From Lachnospiraceae bacterium AM48-27BH (GTDB lineage: Bacteria; Bacillota; Clostridia; Lachnospirales; Lachnospiraceae): a stretch of 46,564 bases of DNA. The notes beneath the pieces are model-generated. The model ran no database searches. It was not told the DNA's origin and saw only the letters and a list, made by a program, of their open reading frames with translations. Location of the stretch: assembly GCA_003478355.1 (NCBI GenBank), contig QUFC01000034.1, positions 1 through 46,564 of the forward strand. Reading direction: 5' to 3'. This document shows, one piece after another, positions 33,724 through 41,640 of the stretch (position 1 is the first letter of the stretch; each line of letters opens with the position of its first letter). A program made the translations under genes and the position numbers.

Positions 33724-34476
33724 TTATTCGTATTCTACCACATCAAGCCATTTCTCCAGAAGCTCTTTCTCCTGCGGAATGCCCTTACCCAGTCTGGATG
33801 CTGCGGTGATCGGCAGCCATCTCTGCACGTACTGTTTTGCGGTATCTGTCATATCGCAGAACAGCTCCAGGTACAGATCTGCCAGCTTCTGGTCCTTTAA
33901 TGCGAACAACAGATATGTAGTTGCCGCATCTGCAGAAGCGTTGCCCTGGGTCGCATGGGACCAGTCGAGGATGTGATACTTGCCCTCTGCGTCCACGATG
34001 ATGTTACTTGGGTTAAAGTCCCCATGAAGCACCTTATCGTGCTTTGGCATACCTGCCAGACGGGATCTTAACTCGTAGCGGGTAGTTGCGTTGATAGCCT
34101 TGGAAGCTGCGATCTTGCTATCCCATTTATCTTTTAATTTGTTTAACAGTGGAGCACGTTTGCTGTGAACCTCCAACTGGAGCGCTACAAACTCTTTCAT
34201 ATATTTCTCTAAGTTTGCCGGATCCTCTTCCATGATCTGCTCTAAGGTCTTGCCCTCTACATAATCAGAAACGATGCACCATTTACCATCCTCAGTCACA
34301 TTAACGCTGTGGATCTTCGGAATATCCAGACCGGTTTCCTCGACTCTGGCCTGGTTTAAAGCCTCGTTGAGGACATCCGTCTTTGGAAAGTTTGCGTCAA
34401 ATACCTTCACTGCAGTATCGCCGTCTCTGTAGATCACTTTATGGGCTCTTGTAGCTAAAATGTTCTCTGTTTTCAT
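33724..34476 (-). CDS. Aminoglycoside phosphotransferase-like (APH-fold) kinase
   Basis: A 250-residue protein with a kinase fold of the APH/choline kinase superfamily: AVKVFDANF (nucleotide-binding Lys), CIVSDYVEGKTLEQIM (hinge), HGDFNPSNIIV near residue 153 (catalytic Asp and Asn) and ILDWSHA (metal-binding Asp). It resembles the TIGR02172-type paralogous family rather than a proven resistance enzyme, so the substrate is probably a small metabolite. ATG at 34476 follows AAGGGGAAA. It lies 87 bases downstream of adhE, with an 11-bp inverted repeat in between. Confidence 0.85.
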   Translation of the reverse strand: MKTENILATRAHKVIYRDGDTAVKVFDANFPKTDVLNEALNQARVEETGLDIPKIHSVNVTEDGKWCIVSDYVEGKTLEQIMEEDPANLEKYMKEFVALQLEVHSKRAPLLNKLKDKWDSKIAASKAINATTRYELRSRLAGMPKHDKVLHGDFNPSNIIVDAEGKYHILDWSHATQGNASADAATTYLLFALKDQKLADLYLELFCDMTDTAKQYVQRWLPITAASRLGKGIPQEKELLEKWLDVVEYE

Positions 34477-34500
34477 TATTTTTCCCCTTTCCGATCCGAT

Positions 34501-34554
34501 GGATTTCCGGAATCTTTCCTACCTCTATTTTAGCAGTTTCAGCTCCGGAAATCC
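34501..34554. promoter_or_regulatory. Perfect 11-bp inverted repeat in the adhE - kinase gap
   Basis: GGATTTCCGGA (34501-34511) and TCCGGAAATCC (34544-34554), separated by 32 bases. A minus-strand TAAAAT (candidate -10 of the kinase gene) lies between the arms, suggesting a bracketing operator. Confidence 0.45.
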
Positions 34555-34563
34555 AGTCTGGTA

Positions 34564-37194
34564 TTAGTTCTCGCTCTTTTTATTGTCGCCGTAGTAAGCC
34601 CGTAAGAACATATCCTTGATCTCGCTGATCAGAGGGTATCTTGGGTTTGCGCCGGTACACTGGTCATCAAATGCCTTCTCGCACATATCATCCAGAGTCT
34701 CTAAGAAATATTTCTCATCTACGCCGTAGTCTGCGATGGTCTTCTTGATACCGACCTTCTCTTTCAGTTCCTCGATCTTAGCGATCAGCTTCTGAACTGC
34801 CTCAGCGTCATCCTTTGCCTGGATGCCTACGAAACGGGCACACTCTGCGTATCTTGCCATCGTATGTGGATACTGGTACTGGGAGAAGGTTCCCATCTTT
34901 CTTGGGCACTCAGCTGCATTGTACTCAACAACCATGGAGATCAGCAGTGCGTTAGCGATACCATGAGGAATATGATGGAATGCACCCAGCTTGTGAGCCA
35001 TGGAGTGACATACACCTAAGAATGCATTGTTAAATGCCATACCAGCCATGCAGGAAGCGTCTGCCATCTTGCATCTTGCCTCTACATCATTGCCATTCTC
35101 ATAAGCTCTTGGAAGGTACTCAAATACATTTTTCATTGCTTTTAAAGCAAGACCGTCTGTATAGTCTGTTGCCATAACAGATGCGTATGCCTCTAACGCA
35201 TGAGTCAGAACGTCAACACCAGAAGCGCTGGTTAAGCCCTTTGGCTGGCTCATCATGTTGTCAGCGTCTACGATGGACATATCTGGCATTAACTCATAGT
35301 CAGCCAGCGGATATTTCACACCAGTCTCCTGATCGGTGATAACTGCGAAGGAAGTTACCTCAGAACCAGTACCGGAAGAAGTTGGGATCGCTACGAAATA
35401 AGCTTTCTCGCCCATCTTCGGGAAGGTGTAAACTCTCTTACGGATATCGATGAAACGCATTGCCATATCCTGGAAATCTACTTCCGGATGCTCGTACATT
35501 ACCCACATGATCTTGCCTGCATCCATTGCGGAACCACCGCCCAGCGCGATGATCACATCTGGCTTAAATGCGGTCATTGCCTTGGCGCCAGCCTGTGCAT
35601 TGGCCAGTGTCGGATCTGGCTGAACATCGGAGAAGCACTGATATACGATGCCCAGTTCGTCTAATTTGTCAGTGATCGGTTTGGTATATCCATTCATGTA
35701 CAGGAAGGAGTCGGTTACGATAAATGCTCTCTTCTTATCCATTACATGTTTTAATTCGTCTAATGCAACTGGCATACAGCCCTTCTTAAAGTAAACCTTT
35801 TCCGGTGCGCGGAACCACAGCATATTTTCTCTCCTCTCAGCTACGGTCTTGATATTCAGCAGATGTTTCACGCCTACGTTCTCAGAAACGGAGTTACCGC
35901 CCCAGGAACCACAGCCAAGTGTCAGAGATGGAGCTAATTTGAAGTTGTATAAATCACCGATTCCACCGTGGGAAGAAGGTGTGTTGACCAGGATACGGCA
36001 GGTCTTCATGGCTGCTGCGTGTTTTGCCATTTTCTCCTTCTCGTTGACATTGATGTACAGAGAAGAGGTATGGCCATAGCCGCCGTCTGCAACCAGGCGC
36101 TCAGCCTTTGCAATGGCCTCGTCAAAGGTCTTTGCCTTGTACATAGCCAGAACTGGGGACAGCTTCTCGTGAGCAAACTCTTCAGAAATATCTACAGACT
36201 CTACTTCACCGATCAGGATCTTGGTATCTTCCGGAACCTCAACACCTGCCAATTTTGCAATGGTGTGAGCGCTCTGACCAACGATCTTGGCATTTAATGC
36301 GCCATTGATGATGATGGTCTTACGAACCTTGTCTAACTCGTCTTTCTTTAAGAAATAGCAGCCTCTGTATTCAAATTCTTTTCTTACTTCTTTATAAATT
36401 GGCTCCAGAACGGTCACGGACTGCTCGGAAGCACAGATCATACCATTATCAAAGGTCTTGGAATGGATGATGGAGCTGACTGCCATCCTGATATCTGCGG
36501 TATCATCAATGATAACCGGAGTGTTGCCTGCGCCTACACCCAGTGCCGGTTTACCGGAGGAGTAAGCTGCGTGTACCATGCCAGGACCGCCGGTTGCCAG
36601 GATGGTATCGGAATTCTTCATGACTTCCTGGGTCAGATCCAGAGATGGAACATCGATCCAGCCGATGATATTTTCCGGTGCGCCAGCCTTTACTGCTGCG
36701 TCCAGAACGATCTTTGCTGCTGCGATGGTGCTCTGTTTTGCACGTGGATGTGGGGAAATGATGATGGCGTTTCTGGTCTTCAGTGCGATCAGGGTTTTAA
36801 AGATCGCTGTGGAAGTCGGGTTAGTAGTCGGAATTACTGCTGCGATCAGACCGATCGGCTCTGCGATCTTCTTGATTCCATATGCCTTATCTTCCTCGAT
36901 CACACCACAGGTCTTGGTGTTCTTATATGCGTTGTAAATGTACTCTGCTGCATAGTTGTTTTTGATAACCTTATCCTCTACAACACCCATGCCAGTCTCA
37001 GCAACTGCCATCTTTGCTAACGGGATTCTCTGCTGGTTTGCTGCTTTCGCTGCCTCGTAGAAAATTTTATCTACCTGCTCCTGGGTATAGGTTGCAAATA
37101 CTTTCTGAGCCTCGCGCATTGCAGCCATCTTCGCTGTCAGCGCTTCTACACTGTCGATGATCTCTGGTACGGTTACCTGTGCATTCTTTGTCAT
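34564..37194 (-). CDS. adhE: Bifunctional acetaldehyde-CoA/alcohol dehydrogenase
   Basis: An 876-residue fusion that reduces acetyl-CoA to ethanol with two NADH. The N-terminal aldehyde dehydrogenase domain (about 1-440) has the catalytic Cys in NGMICASEQS. The C-terminal iron-type alcohol dehydrogenase (about 455-870) has ALGGGSAMDAGK and the His-rich metal-binding region HALEAYAS, MAHKLGAFHHIPHG. Length and order are standard; both active sites are intact. AGGAGG precedes ATG at 37194. The promoter at 37266-37294 sits within a Rex-like inverted repeat, so expression is probably tied to the NADH/NAD+ ratio. Confidence 0.97.
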   Translation of the reverse strand: MTKNAQVTVPEIIDSVEALTAKMAAMREAQKVFATYTQEQVDKIFYEAAKAANQQRIPLAKMAVAETGMGVVEDKVIKNNYAAEYIYNAYKNTKTCGVIEEDKAYGIKKIAEPIGLIAAVIPTTNPTSTAIFKTLIALKTRNAIIISPHPRAKQSTIAAAKIVLDAAVKAGAPENIIGWIDVPSLDLTQEVMKNSDTILATGGPGMVHAAYSSGKPALGVGAGNTPVIIDDTADIRMAVSSIIHSKTFDNGMICASEQSVTVLEPIYKEVRKEFEYRGCYFLKKDELDKVRKTIIINGALNAKIVGQSAHTIAKLAGVEVPEDTKILIGEVESVDISEEFAHEKLSPVLAMYKAKTFDEAIAKAERLVADGGYGHTSSLYINVNEKEKMAKHAAAMKTCRILVNTPSSHGGIGDLYNFKLAPSLTLGCGSWGGNSVSENVGVKHLLNIKTVAERRENMLWFRAPEKVYFKKGCMPVALDELKHVMDKKRAFIVTDSFLYMNGYTKPITDKLDELGIVYQCFSDVQPDPTLANAQAGAKAMTAFKPDVIIALGGGSAMDAGKIMWVMYEHPEVDFQDMAMRFIDIRKRVYTFPKMGEKAYFVAIPTSSGTGSEVTSFAVITDQETGVKYPLADYELMPDMSIVDADNMMSQPKGLTSASGVDVLTHALEAYASVMATDYTDGLALKAMKNVFEYLPRAYENGNDVEARCKMADASCMAGMAFNNAFLGVCHSMAHKLGAFHHIPHGIANALLISMVVEYNAAECPRKMGTFSQYQYPHTMARYAECARFVGIQAKDDAEAVQKLIAKIEELKEKVGIKKTIADYGVDEKYFLETLDDMCEKAFDDQCTGANPRYPLISEIKDMFLRAYYGDNKKSEN

Positions 37195-37235
37195 GCTTGA
37201 CCTCCTGAAAAGTGGTATCGTTTATAGATGCTTTC

Positions 37236-37295
37236 ATTGATATTTTTTAACATTGTCATGACTGTATTGTATCAATTCGTTAAAAAAATATCAAT
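37236..37295. promoter_or_regulatory. Rex-like inverted repeat bracketing the adhE promoter
   Basis: ATTGATATTTTTTAAC (37236-37251) and GTTAAAAAAATATCAAT (37279-37295) are complementary with one extra A. On the minus strand, 37294-37277 reads TTGATAT-TTTT-TTAACGA, close to the Rex consensus TTGTTAA-N4-TTAACAA. The promoter-distal arm covers the -35 box, and the other lies just after the transcription start. Confidence 0.6.
37266..37294 (-). promoter_or_regulatory. Sigma-A promoter of adhE
   Basis: On the minus strand, TTGATA (37294-37289) and TACAAT (37271-37266) are separated by 17 bases, about 70 bases before the adhE start. Confidence 0.7.
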
Positions 37296-37412
37296 ATAAA
37301 AATTGTTATAAATTTTATTATTTTTCATTCAGTCTGTTGTTTATTTTGCACACAAAGTAAACGAAGGAAGGATATCCCTGTTCCAGACACTCCGGCTTGA
37401 ACCTAAACTTTG

Positions 37413-38081
37413 TCAAATCCTTAACTCAAAATGATTTCTGTTTGTTTTTATATAACCTTCTTTTTGTAATTTTGATATCTCTGTAGACATTGCCGCACGG
37501 TCAATGCAAAGATAATCTGCCAGCTGCTGCCGGTCAAATGGAATGTCAAAGGATAAGGATGACTGCCTGATCGATTCGGTTGACAGATAAGATAACAATT
37601 TATCCCTGGTGGTCCGCTTACCGACATGCGTGATCTTATCGTTAAGGATCAGTATCTTATTCGCCAGGACACTGACTAAGTTACGGATCAGCTTCTGATG
37701 ATGTTCACATGCCGTCGGGCAGGAAACCAGAAGTCTCTGAACATTTAAAAACAGGATCTCACAATCCTCATCTGCTACCACACTGATATTCAGCACCGCT
37801 CCCGGACTTGCTGCATATGGCTCACCAAAAAAATCACCGGCATGGCATTTGGACAGGATATTCCGATGCCCCCAGAGATCTTCCTGGATCACAAGGACAC
37901 AGCCAGCCACTACGAGTCCCATTACCTCCGTAGAATCTCCTGCCCTGAAAATATAGGAATTCCGTTTTCTGGAAATTGCTGCTGCATTTACGCAGTGAAG
38001 GATCGATAATATCTCACAGTCAGAAAGTCCTGTAAAAAATGGACTGTTTTTTAAAATGGGCAAATATTTTTTCAAAATCAT
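37413..38081 (-). CDS. Crp/Fnr-family transcription regulator (HcpR-like position)
   Basis: A 222-residue regulator with an N-terminal cyclic-nucleotide-type sensor fold (GDFFGEPYAASPGA) and a C-terminal winged helix-turn-helix (FDRQQLADYLCIDRAAMSTEISKLQKEG). It carries several Cys residues but no obvious FNR-type N-terminal cluster. It is divergent from the ferredoxin-hcp pair across a 92-bp gap, the place of HcpR-type regulators that sense NO or nitrite stress in Clostridia, so it probably controls that pair. A minus-strand TATAAT lies at 38118-38123. AGGAGG precedes ATG at 38081. Confidence 0.85.
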   Translation of the reverse strand: MILKKYLPILKNSPFFTGLSDCEILSILHCVNAAAISRKRNSYIFRAGDSTEVMGLVVAGCVLVIQEDLWGHRNILSKCHAGDFFGEPYAASPGAVLNISVVADEDCEILFLNVQRLLVSCPTACEHHQKLIRNLVSVLANKILILNDKITHVGKRTTRDKLLSYLSTESIRQSSLSFDIPFDRQQLADYLCIDRAAMSTEISKLQKEGYIKTNRNHFELRI

Positions 38082-38173
38082 ACCTCCTGTTGGAAATCAA
38101 ACATACATGTTGTAATTATTATACTATACTTCCAGCAGAATCAACTGTTAAATGCTACTGACGGAGGGAAAAA

Positions 38174-38893
38174 ATGATAAGAAGAATTATTCGGATCGAT
38201 AAAGAAAAATGTAATGGCTGTGGTGCCTGTGCAGATGCCTGCCACGAGGGCGCCATTGATATCATCAACGGAAAAGCAGAGCTGGTACGAGAACATTTCT
38301 GTGACGGACTGGGAGATTGTCTCCCGGAATGCCCCACAGGAGCGATTTCTTTTGAAGAAAGAGAAGCGCCGGAATACGATGAAGAGGCTGTCAAAGAAGC
38401 GCAGAAAAAAATATCTGCCAAAAACCAGGCTATATCTGCGCACACCGGCTGTCCCGGATCTAAGATCATGCAGATCCAGCGGACAGAAACACCCGAAACA
38501 GATCAATCGCCTTCAACAGGACCTCAAATATCAAGGCTCCGGAACTGGCCGGTACAGATCAAACTGGCGCCCGTTCATGCGCCCTATTTTAACGGTGCGA
38601 AGCTTTTGATTGCTGCAGACTGTACTGCGTATGCTTACGCAGGCTTCCACCAGGATTTTATGCGGAATAAAGTAACGCTCATTGGCTGTCCCAAACTGGA
38701 TCAGGTGGATTATACCGAAAAACTGACTGCGATCATTCAACAGAACGACATCCAGAGCGTAACTATCCTAAGAATGGAAGTTCCTTGCTGCGGCGGTCTC
38801 GAAATGGCAGCAAAAAAAGCGCTTCAAAACAGCGGAAAATTTATTCCCTGGCAGGTTGTAACGATTGGCATTGACGGAAAAATCATGGAATAG
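38174..38893 (+). CDS. 4Fe-4S ferredoxin-type protein associated with Hcp
   Basis: 239 residues. The N-terminal ferredoxin part has one complete cluster motif (CNGCGACADAC, C-x2-C-x2-C-x3-C) and a second with one Cys replaced (CDGLGDCLPEC). The C-terminal domain (about 125-235) has further Cys residues in ADCTAYA, GCPKLD and VPCCGG. It is probably the electron donor partner of the hybrid-cluster protein encoded 15 bases downstream. ATG at 38174 follows GGAGGGAAA. Divergent from the Crp/Fnr regulator and likely under its control. Confidence 0.87.
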   Translation: MIRRIIRIDKEKCNGCGACADACHEGAIDIINGKAELVREHFCDGLGDCLPECPTGAISFEEREAPEYDEEAVKEAQKKISAKNQAISAHTGCPGSKIMQIQRTETPETDQSPSTGPQISRLRNWPVQIKLAPVHAPYFNGAKLLIAADCTAYAYAGFHQDFMRNKVTLIGCPKLDQVDYTEKLTAIIQQNDIQSVTILRMEVPCCGGLEMAAKKALQNSGKFIPWQVVTIGIDGKIME

Positions 38894-38908
38894 AGGGAGA
38901 ATATGCTC

Positions 38909-39457
38909 ATGGATAAGAAAATGTTTTGTTTTCAGTGCGAACAGACTGCCGGATGTACCGGCTGCACTGGAAATTCTGGTGTCTGCGGAAAAAAAGCAGA
39001 TACGGCTGAATTACAGGACAAACTGACAGGTGCATTAATCGGCCTGGCAAGATCCATCGATGACACAGCCATGGTATCAGAAAACACCTGGCAGATCATA
39101 ATAGAAGGACTGTTTACCACAATCACCAATGTCAGTTTTGACAATGCGGCTATTGAAAACATGATACAAAAAGTCAGGGCTGAAAAGGACGCTCTGGTTC
39201 CTGGCTGCAGCCAATGTCAGTCTCCTTGCGGCCGAACAGATGACTATGATATGCAGCAGCTATGGGATGCCGATGAAGATATCCGTTCTTTGAAATCCCT
39301 TATTCTCTTTGGTATCCGCGGAATGGCTGCCTACGCCTATCATGCAAAAGTTCTGAATTATGAAGATCCCGAAGTAAATCATTTCTTCTGCGAAGCATTA
39401 TTTAAGATCGGTTATGAAGAAAGTGTGGAGCGCTGCTTCCTACTGTGCTCAAAGTAG
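38909..39457 (+). CDS. hcp: Hydroxylamine reductase / hybrid-cluster protein, N-terminal part (frameshifted gene)
   Basis: Begins the hybrid-cluster protein, which reduces hydroxylamine or NO in nitrosative stress. The N-terminal 4Fe-4S motif is intact (CFQCEQTAGCTGCTGNSGVC). The frame follows the family until GYEESVE, then ends in RCFLLCSK. Adding one G at 39429-39430 gives EALLPTVLKVGEINLR and joins the second part, for about 533 residues in all, the normal length. ATG at 38909 is nine bases from GGGAG; ATG at 38903 is possible. Confidence 0.9.
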   Translation: MDKKMFCFQCEQTAGCTGCTGNSGVCGKKADTAELQDKLTGALIGLARSIDDTAMVSENTWQIIIEGLFTTITNVSFDNAAIENMIQKVRAEKDALVPGCSQCQSPCGRTDDYDMQQLWDADEDIRSLKSLILFGIRGMAAYAYHAKVLNYEDPEVNHFFCEALFKIGYEESVERCFLLCSK

Positions 39458-40509
39458 GGGAAATCAACCTGAGGTGCATGGCACTTCTTGATAAGGCCAA
39501 TACAGAGACCTATGGAACACCGGAACCGGCTGTCGTTACTCTTGCAGTAGAAAAAGGCCCTTTTATTGTCGTAACCGGTCATGATCTGAAAGACCTGCAG
39601 CTTTTACTTGAACAGACAGAAGGCAAGGGAATCAATATCTATACTCATGGCGAAATGCTTCCAGCCCATGCTTATCCGTTCTTAAAGAAATTTCCTCACC
39701 TGAAGGGCAATTTTGGAACTGCATGGCAGAACCAGCAGAAGGAGTTTGATCACCTGCCTGCCCCTATCCTCTACACTACAAACTGCCTGATGCCTCCGAA
39801 AAAAAGCTATGCCGACAGGGTATTTACAACAGAGATGGTTTCCTTCCCAGGCGCGGTTCATATTGATGAGAAGAAAGATTTCACGCCGATTATTGAAAAA
39901 GCATTGGAGCTGGGCGGCTACAAAGAAGATCAGATATTCACAGGCATCAACGGCGGCACACAAGTAACAACCGGCTTTGGGCATGCAGCCATCCTGTCCC
40001 ATGCAGATACGATCGTAGAAGCTGTAAAATCAGGTGCGATCCGTCATTTCTTCCTGGTTGCCGGCTGTGATGGAGCCAAACCTGGCCGAAACTACTATAC
40101 AGAGTTTGTAAAACAGACACCTTCTGACAGTATTGTCCTTACTCTGGCCTGTGGAAAATTCCGTTTCAATGATCTCGATCTGGGAGAAATCGGTGGTCTG
40201 CCACGACTGATGGATCTGGGGCAGTGTAATGATGCCTATGGTGCGATCCAGGTCGCTGTGACGCTTGCGGATGCATTTGGATGTTCTGTAAATGAGCTCC
40301 CGCTTTCCTTCATCCTGTCATGGTATGAACAGAAGGCCGTCTGCATTCTATTAACCCTTCTGCATCTGGGTATTAAAAACATCCGTCTTGGCCCTTCTCT
40401 TCCAGCGTTCCTTTCTCCTAATATTCTGAACGTTCTGGTAGAAAATTATGGAATTGCACCGGTCACTACGCCGGAAAAAGATATCCAATCAGCCACACTG
40501 TCACACTAA
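39433..40509 (+). CDS. hcp: Hydroxylamine reductase / hybrid-cluster protein, C-terminal part (frameshifted gene)
   Basis: The remaining two thirds of Hcp, including hybrid-cluster ligand regions: VTGHDLKDL (His), THGEMLPAHAY (His, Glu), TTNCLMPP (Cys), FLVAGCDGAKPGR (Cys), LTLACGKFRFN (Cys) and DLGQCNDAYGA (Cys). All expected Cys and His motifs are visible. It has no start signal of its own; the frame is continuous with the first part if one base is restored. Its stop is four bases from the end of the convergent trmO gene. Confidence 0.9.
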   Translation: MLPTVLKVGEINLRCMALLDKANTETYGTPEPAVVTLAVEKGPFIVVTGHDLKDLQLLLEQTEGKGINIYTHGEMLPAHAYPFLKKFPHLKGNFGTAWQNQQKEFDHLPAPILYTTNCLMPPKKSYADRVFTTEMVSFPGAVHIDEKKDFTPIIEKALELGGYKEDQIFTGINGGTQVTTGFGHAAILSHADTIVEAVKSGAIRHFFLVAGCDGAKPGRNYYTEFVKQTPSDSIVLTLACGKFRFNDLDLGEIGGLPRLMDLGQCNDAYGAIQVAVTLADAFGCSVNELPLSFILSWYEQKAVCILLTLLHLGIKNIRLGPSLPAFLSPNILNVLVENYGIAPVTTPEKDIQSATLSH

Positions 40510-40513
40510 ACAC

Positions 40514-41185
40514 CTACCCTTTTTCCAGTCCACATACAATCAGCAGATCCCCGTCCACCCGGAATTTCACATCAAATCCCGCAAATGGCACGCCGTACAC
40601 CCGCTCCGGATCCTGGAAATAGGTAGGGCGGGGATCCTGGGACAGGATTCCCAATACCGCCTGGCGCTTCTCCTCCGGATACTGGTTTAGCAGTTCCTCC
40701 GGAAACTCTACCTTCAATTCATGGATCTTGGTCTCTCTGGTATAGCCTTCGGATGCCTCCGGATGACAATCTGTCAATGGAATATAAGGCTTGATGTCAT
40801 AAATGGGGGTTCCGTCTAACAGATCGACACCTGCCACCCACAGCACCGGGCCGTCTTTCTCGTCCTGCTCTACCCGGTCTAATTTCACACAGGAAAGGCC
40901 GATGTTGTTGGGACGGAACGGGGCTCTGGTGGCGAAAACGCCCATACGTTTTTTGCCGCCAAGTCTCGGAGGCTTGACTGTGGCTGACCAGTGTTCCTTC
41001 TTCGCCTCGGAGAACTCCCAGAGAAGCCAGATGTGGGAAAATTCTTCGATTCCTTTGTAGACCTGGGGATTGCGGTATTCCGGCTCCAGGATAATCTTTC
41101 CTTTCAGGCTATCGATAAGGCCGCTTTGACGGGGAATCCCGAACTTACTTGGGAAATCCGTCCGAATATGTCCGATCACTTTCAT
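40514..41185 (-). CDS. trmO: tRNA (t6A37) N6-methyltransferase TrmO-like
   Basis: A 223-residue protein with a TsaA/UPF0066 beta-barrel domain: VIGHIRTDFPSKFGIPRQSG at the start, then ATRAPFRPNNIGLS, DLLDGTPIYDIKPYIP. Members methylate threonylcarbamoyladenosine at tRNA position 37 using SAM. A C-terminal extension (about residues 150-223) matches the usual domain that follows. ATG at 41185 overlaps the stop of the restored ABC-F gene (TGATG), so it is coupled to it. Normal length. Confidence 0.88.
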   Translation of the reverse strand: MKVIGHIRTDFPSKFGIPRQSGLIDSLKGKIILEPEYRNPQVYKGIEEFSHIWLLWEFSEAKKEHWSATVKPPRLGGKKRMGVFATRAPFRPNNIGLSCVKLDRVEQDEKDGPVLWVAGVDLLDGTPIYDIKPYIPLTDCHPEASEGYTRETKIHELKVEFPEELLNQYPEEKRQAVLGILSQDPRPTYFQDPERVYGVPFAGFDVKFRVDGDLLIVCGLEKG

Positions 41186-41640
41186 CACTGCATTTTCTCC
41201 TGTTCTTTCTCCCCGTCACCAGGTTCCCAGTCCATAGCGGTTTCCGCCCACTCCAGACACGCCTGCTGCCACCGCTTTACAGCTTCCTCATACTGCCCAA
41301 GCCGCTCCCGGTACGCCGCTTCCTCGTCCCAGGCGTCTCCGTTCCAGAAGCCTTCTGACTGCTGCCACCGGATCATCATCTGCTCCAGCGCCTCCGCCAA
41401 CATCTCCACCTGCTTTTTTGCCGTTTCCATCGGTTCCGCCGCCAGACGCAGCTTCCAGTCCGTATACGCCTCTTCTGTGGAAAATTCACGCAGCCGGTGA
41501 CGTTCTGCCTTGGGAACCGCCCGCATTCCGGCGATCAGCGCCTGCTCTTCGGCTTTGATCTGCGCCGCCAGGCTCTCGTGCTTCCCCTGCTTTTCCTTTT
41601 TTTCCAGGTAATGCTCATAACCAAACGGATAATACATCAC
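41185..41640 (-). CDS. C-terminal coiled-coil part of the ABC-F protein (frameshifted gene)
   Basis: Read alone this is a 151-residue acidic helical protein, but its start (VMYYPFGYEHYLEKKEK) and middle (EEQALIAGMRAVPKAERHRLREFSTEEAY) are the usual C-terminal extension of Lachnospiraceae ABC-F proteins. It overlaps the end of the main ABC-F frame by 26 bases. Restoring one T in TTT and one A in AAA (around 41648-41660) gives IFENQTVMYYPFG and a single protein of about 638 residues. It also overlaps trmO by its stop. Confidence 0.8.
   Translation of the reverse strand: MMYYPFGYEHYLEKKEKQGKHESLAAQIKAEEQALIAGMRAVPKAERHRLREFSTEEAYTDWKLRLAAEPMETAKKQVEMLAEALEQMMIRWQQSEGFWNGDAWDEEAAYRERLGQYEEAVKRWQQACLEWAETAMDWEPGDGEKEQEKMQ

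Noticed and set aside
36463..37020. 185-codon plus-strand frame opposite adhE
   Set aside because: Cys/Asp-rich antisense shadow of a highly conserved enzyme.
34564..37194. Bacterial microcompartment-associated aldehyde dehydrogenase
   Set aside because: It is a full bifunctional AdhE fusion, with no shell protein genes nearby.
41185..41640. Independent hypothetical gene between ABC-F and trmO
   Set aside because: Its sequence matches the usual ABC-F C-terminal extension and its start overlaps the shifted ABC-F end.
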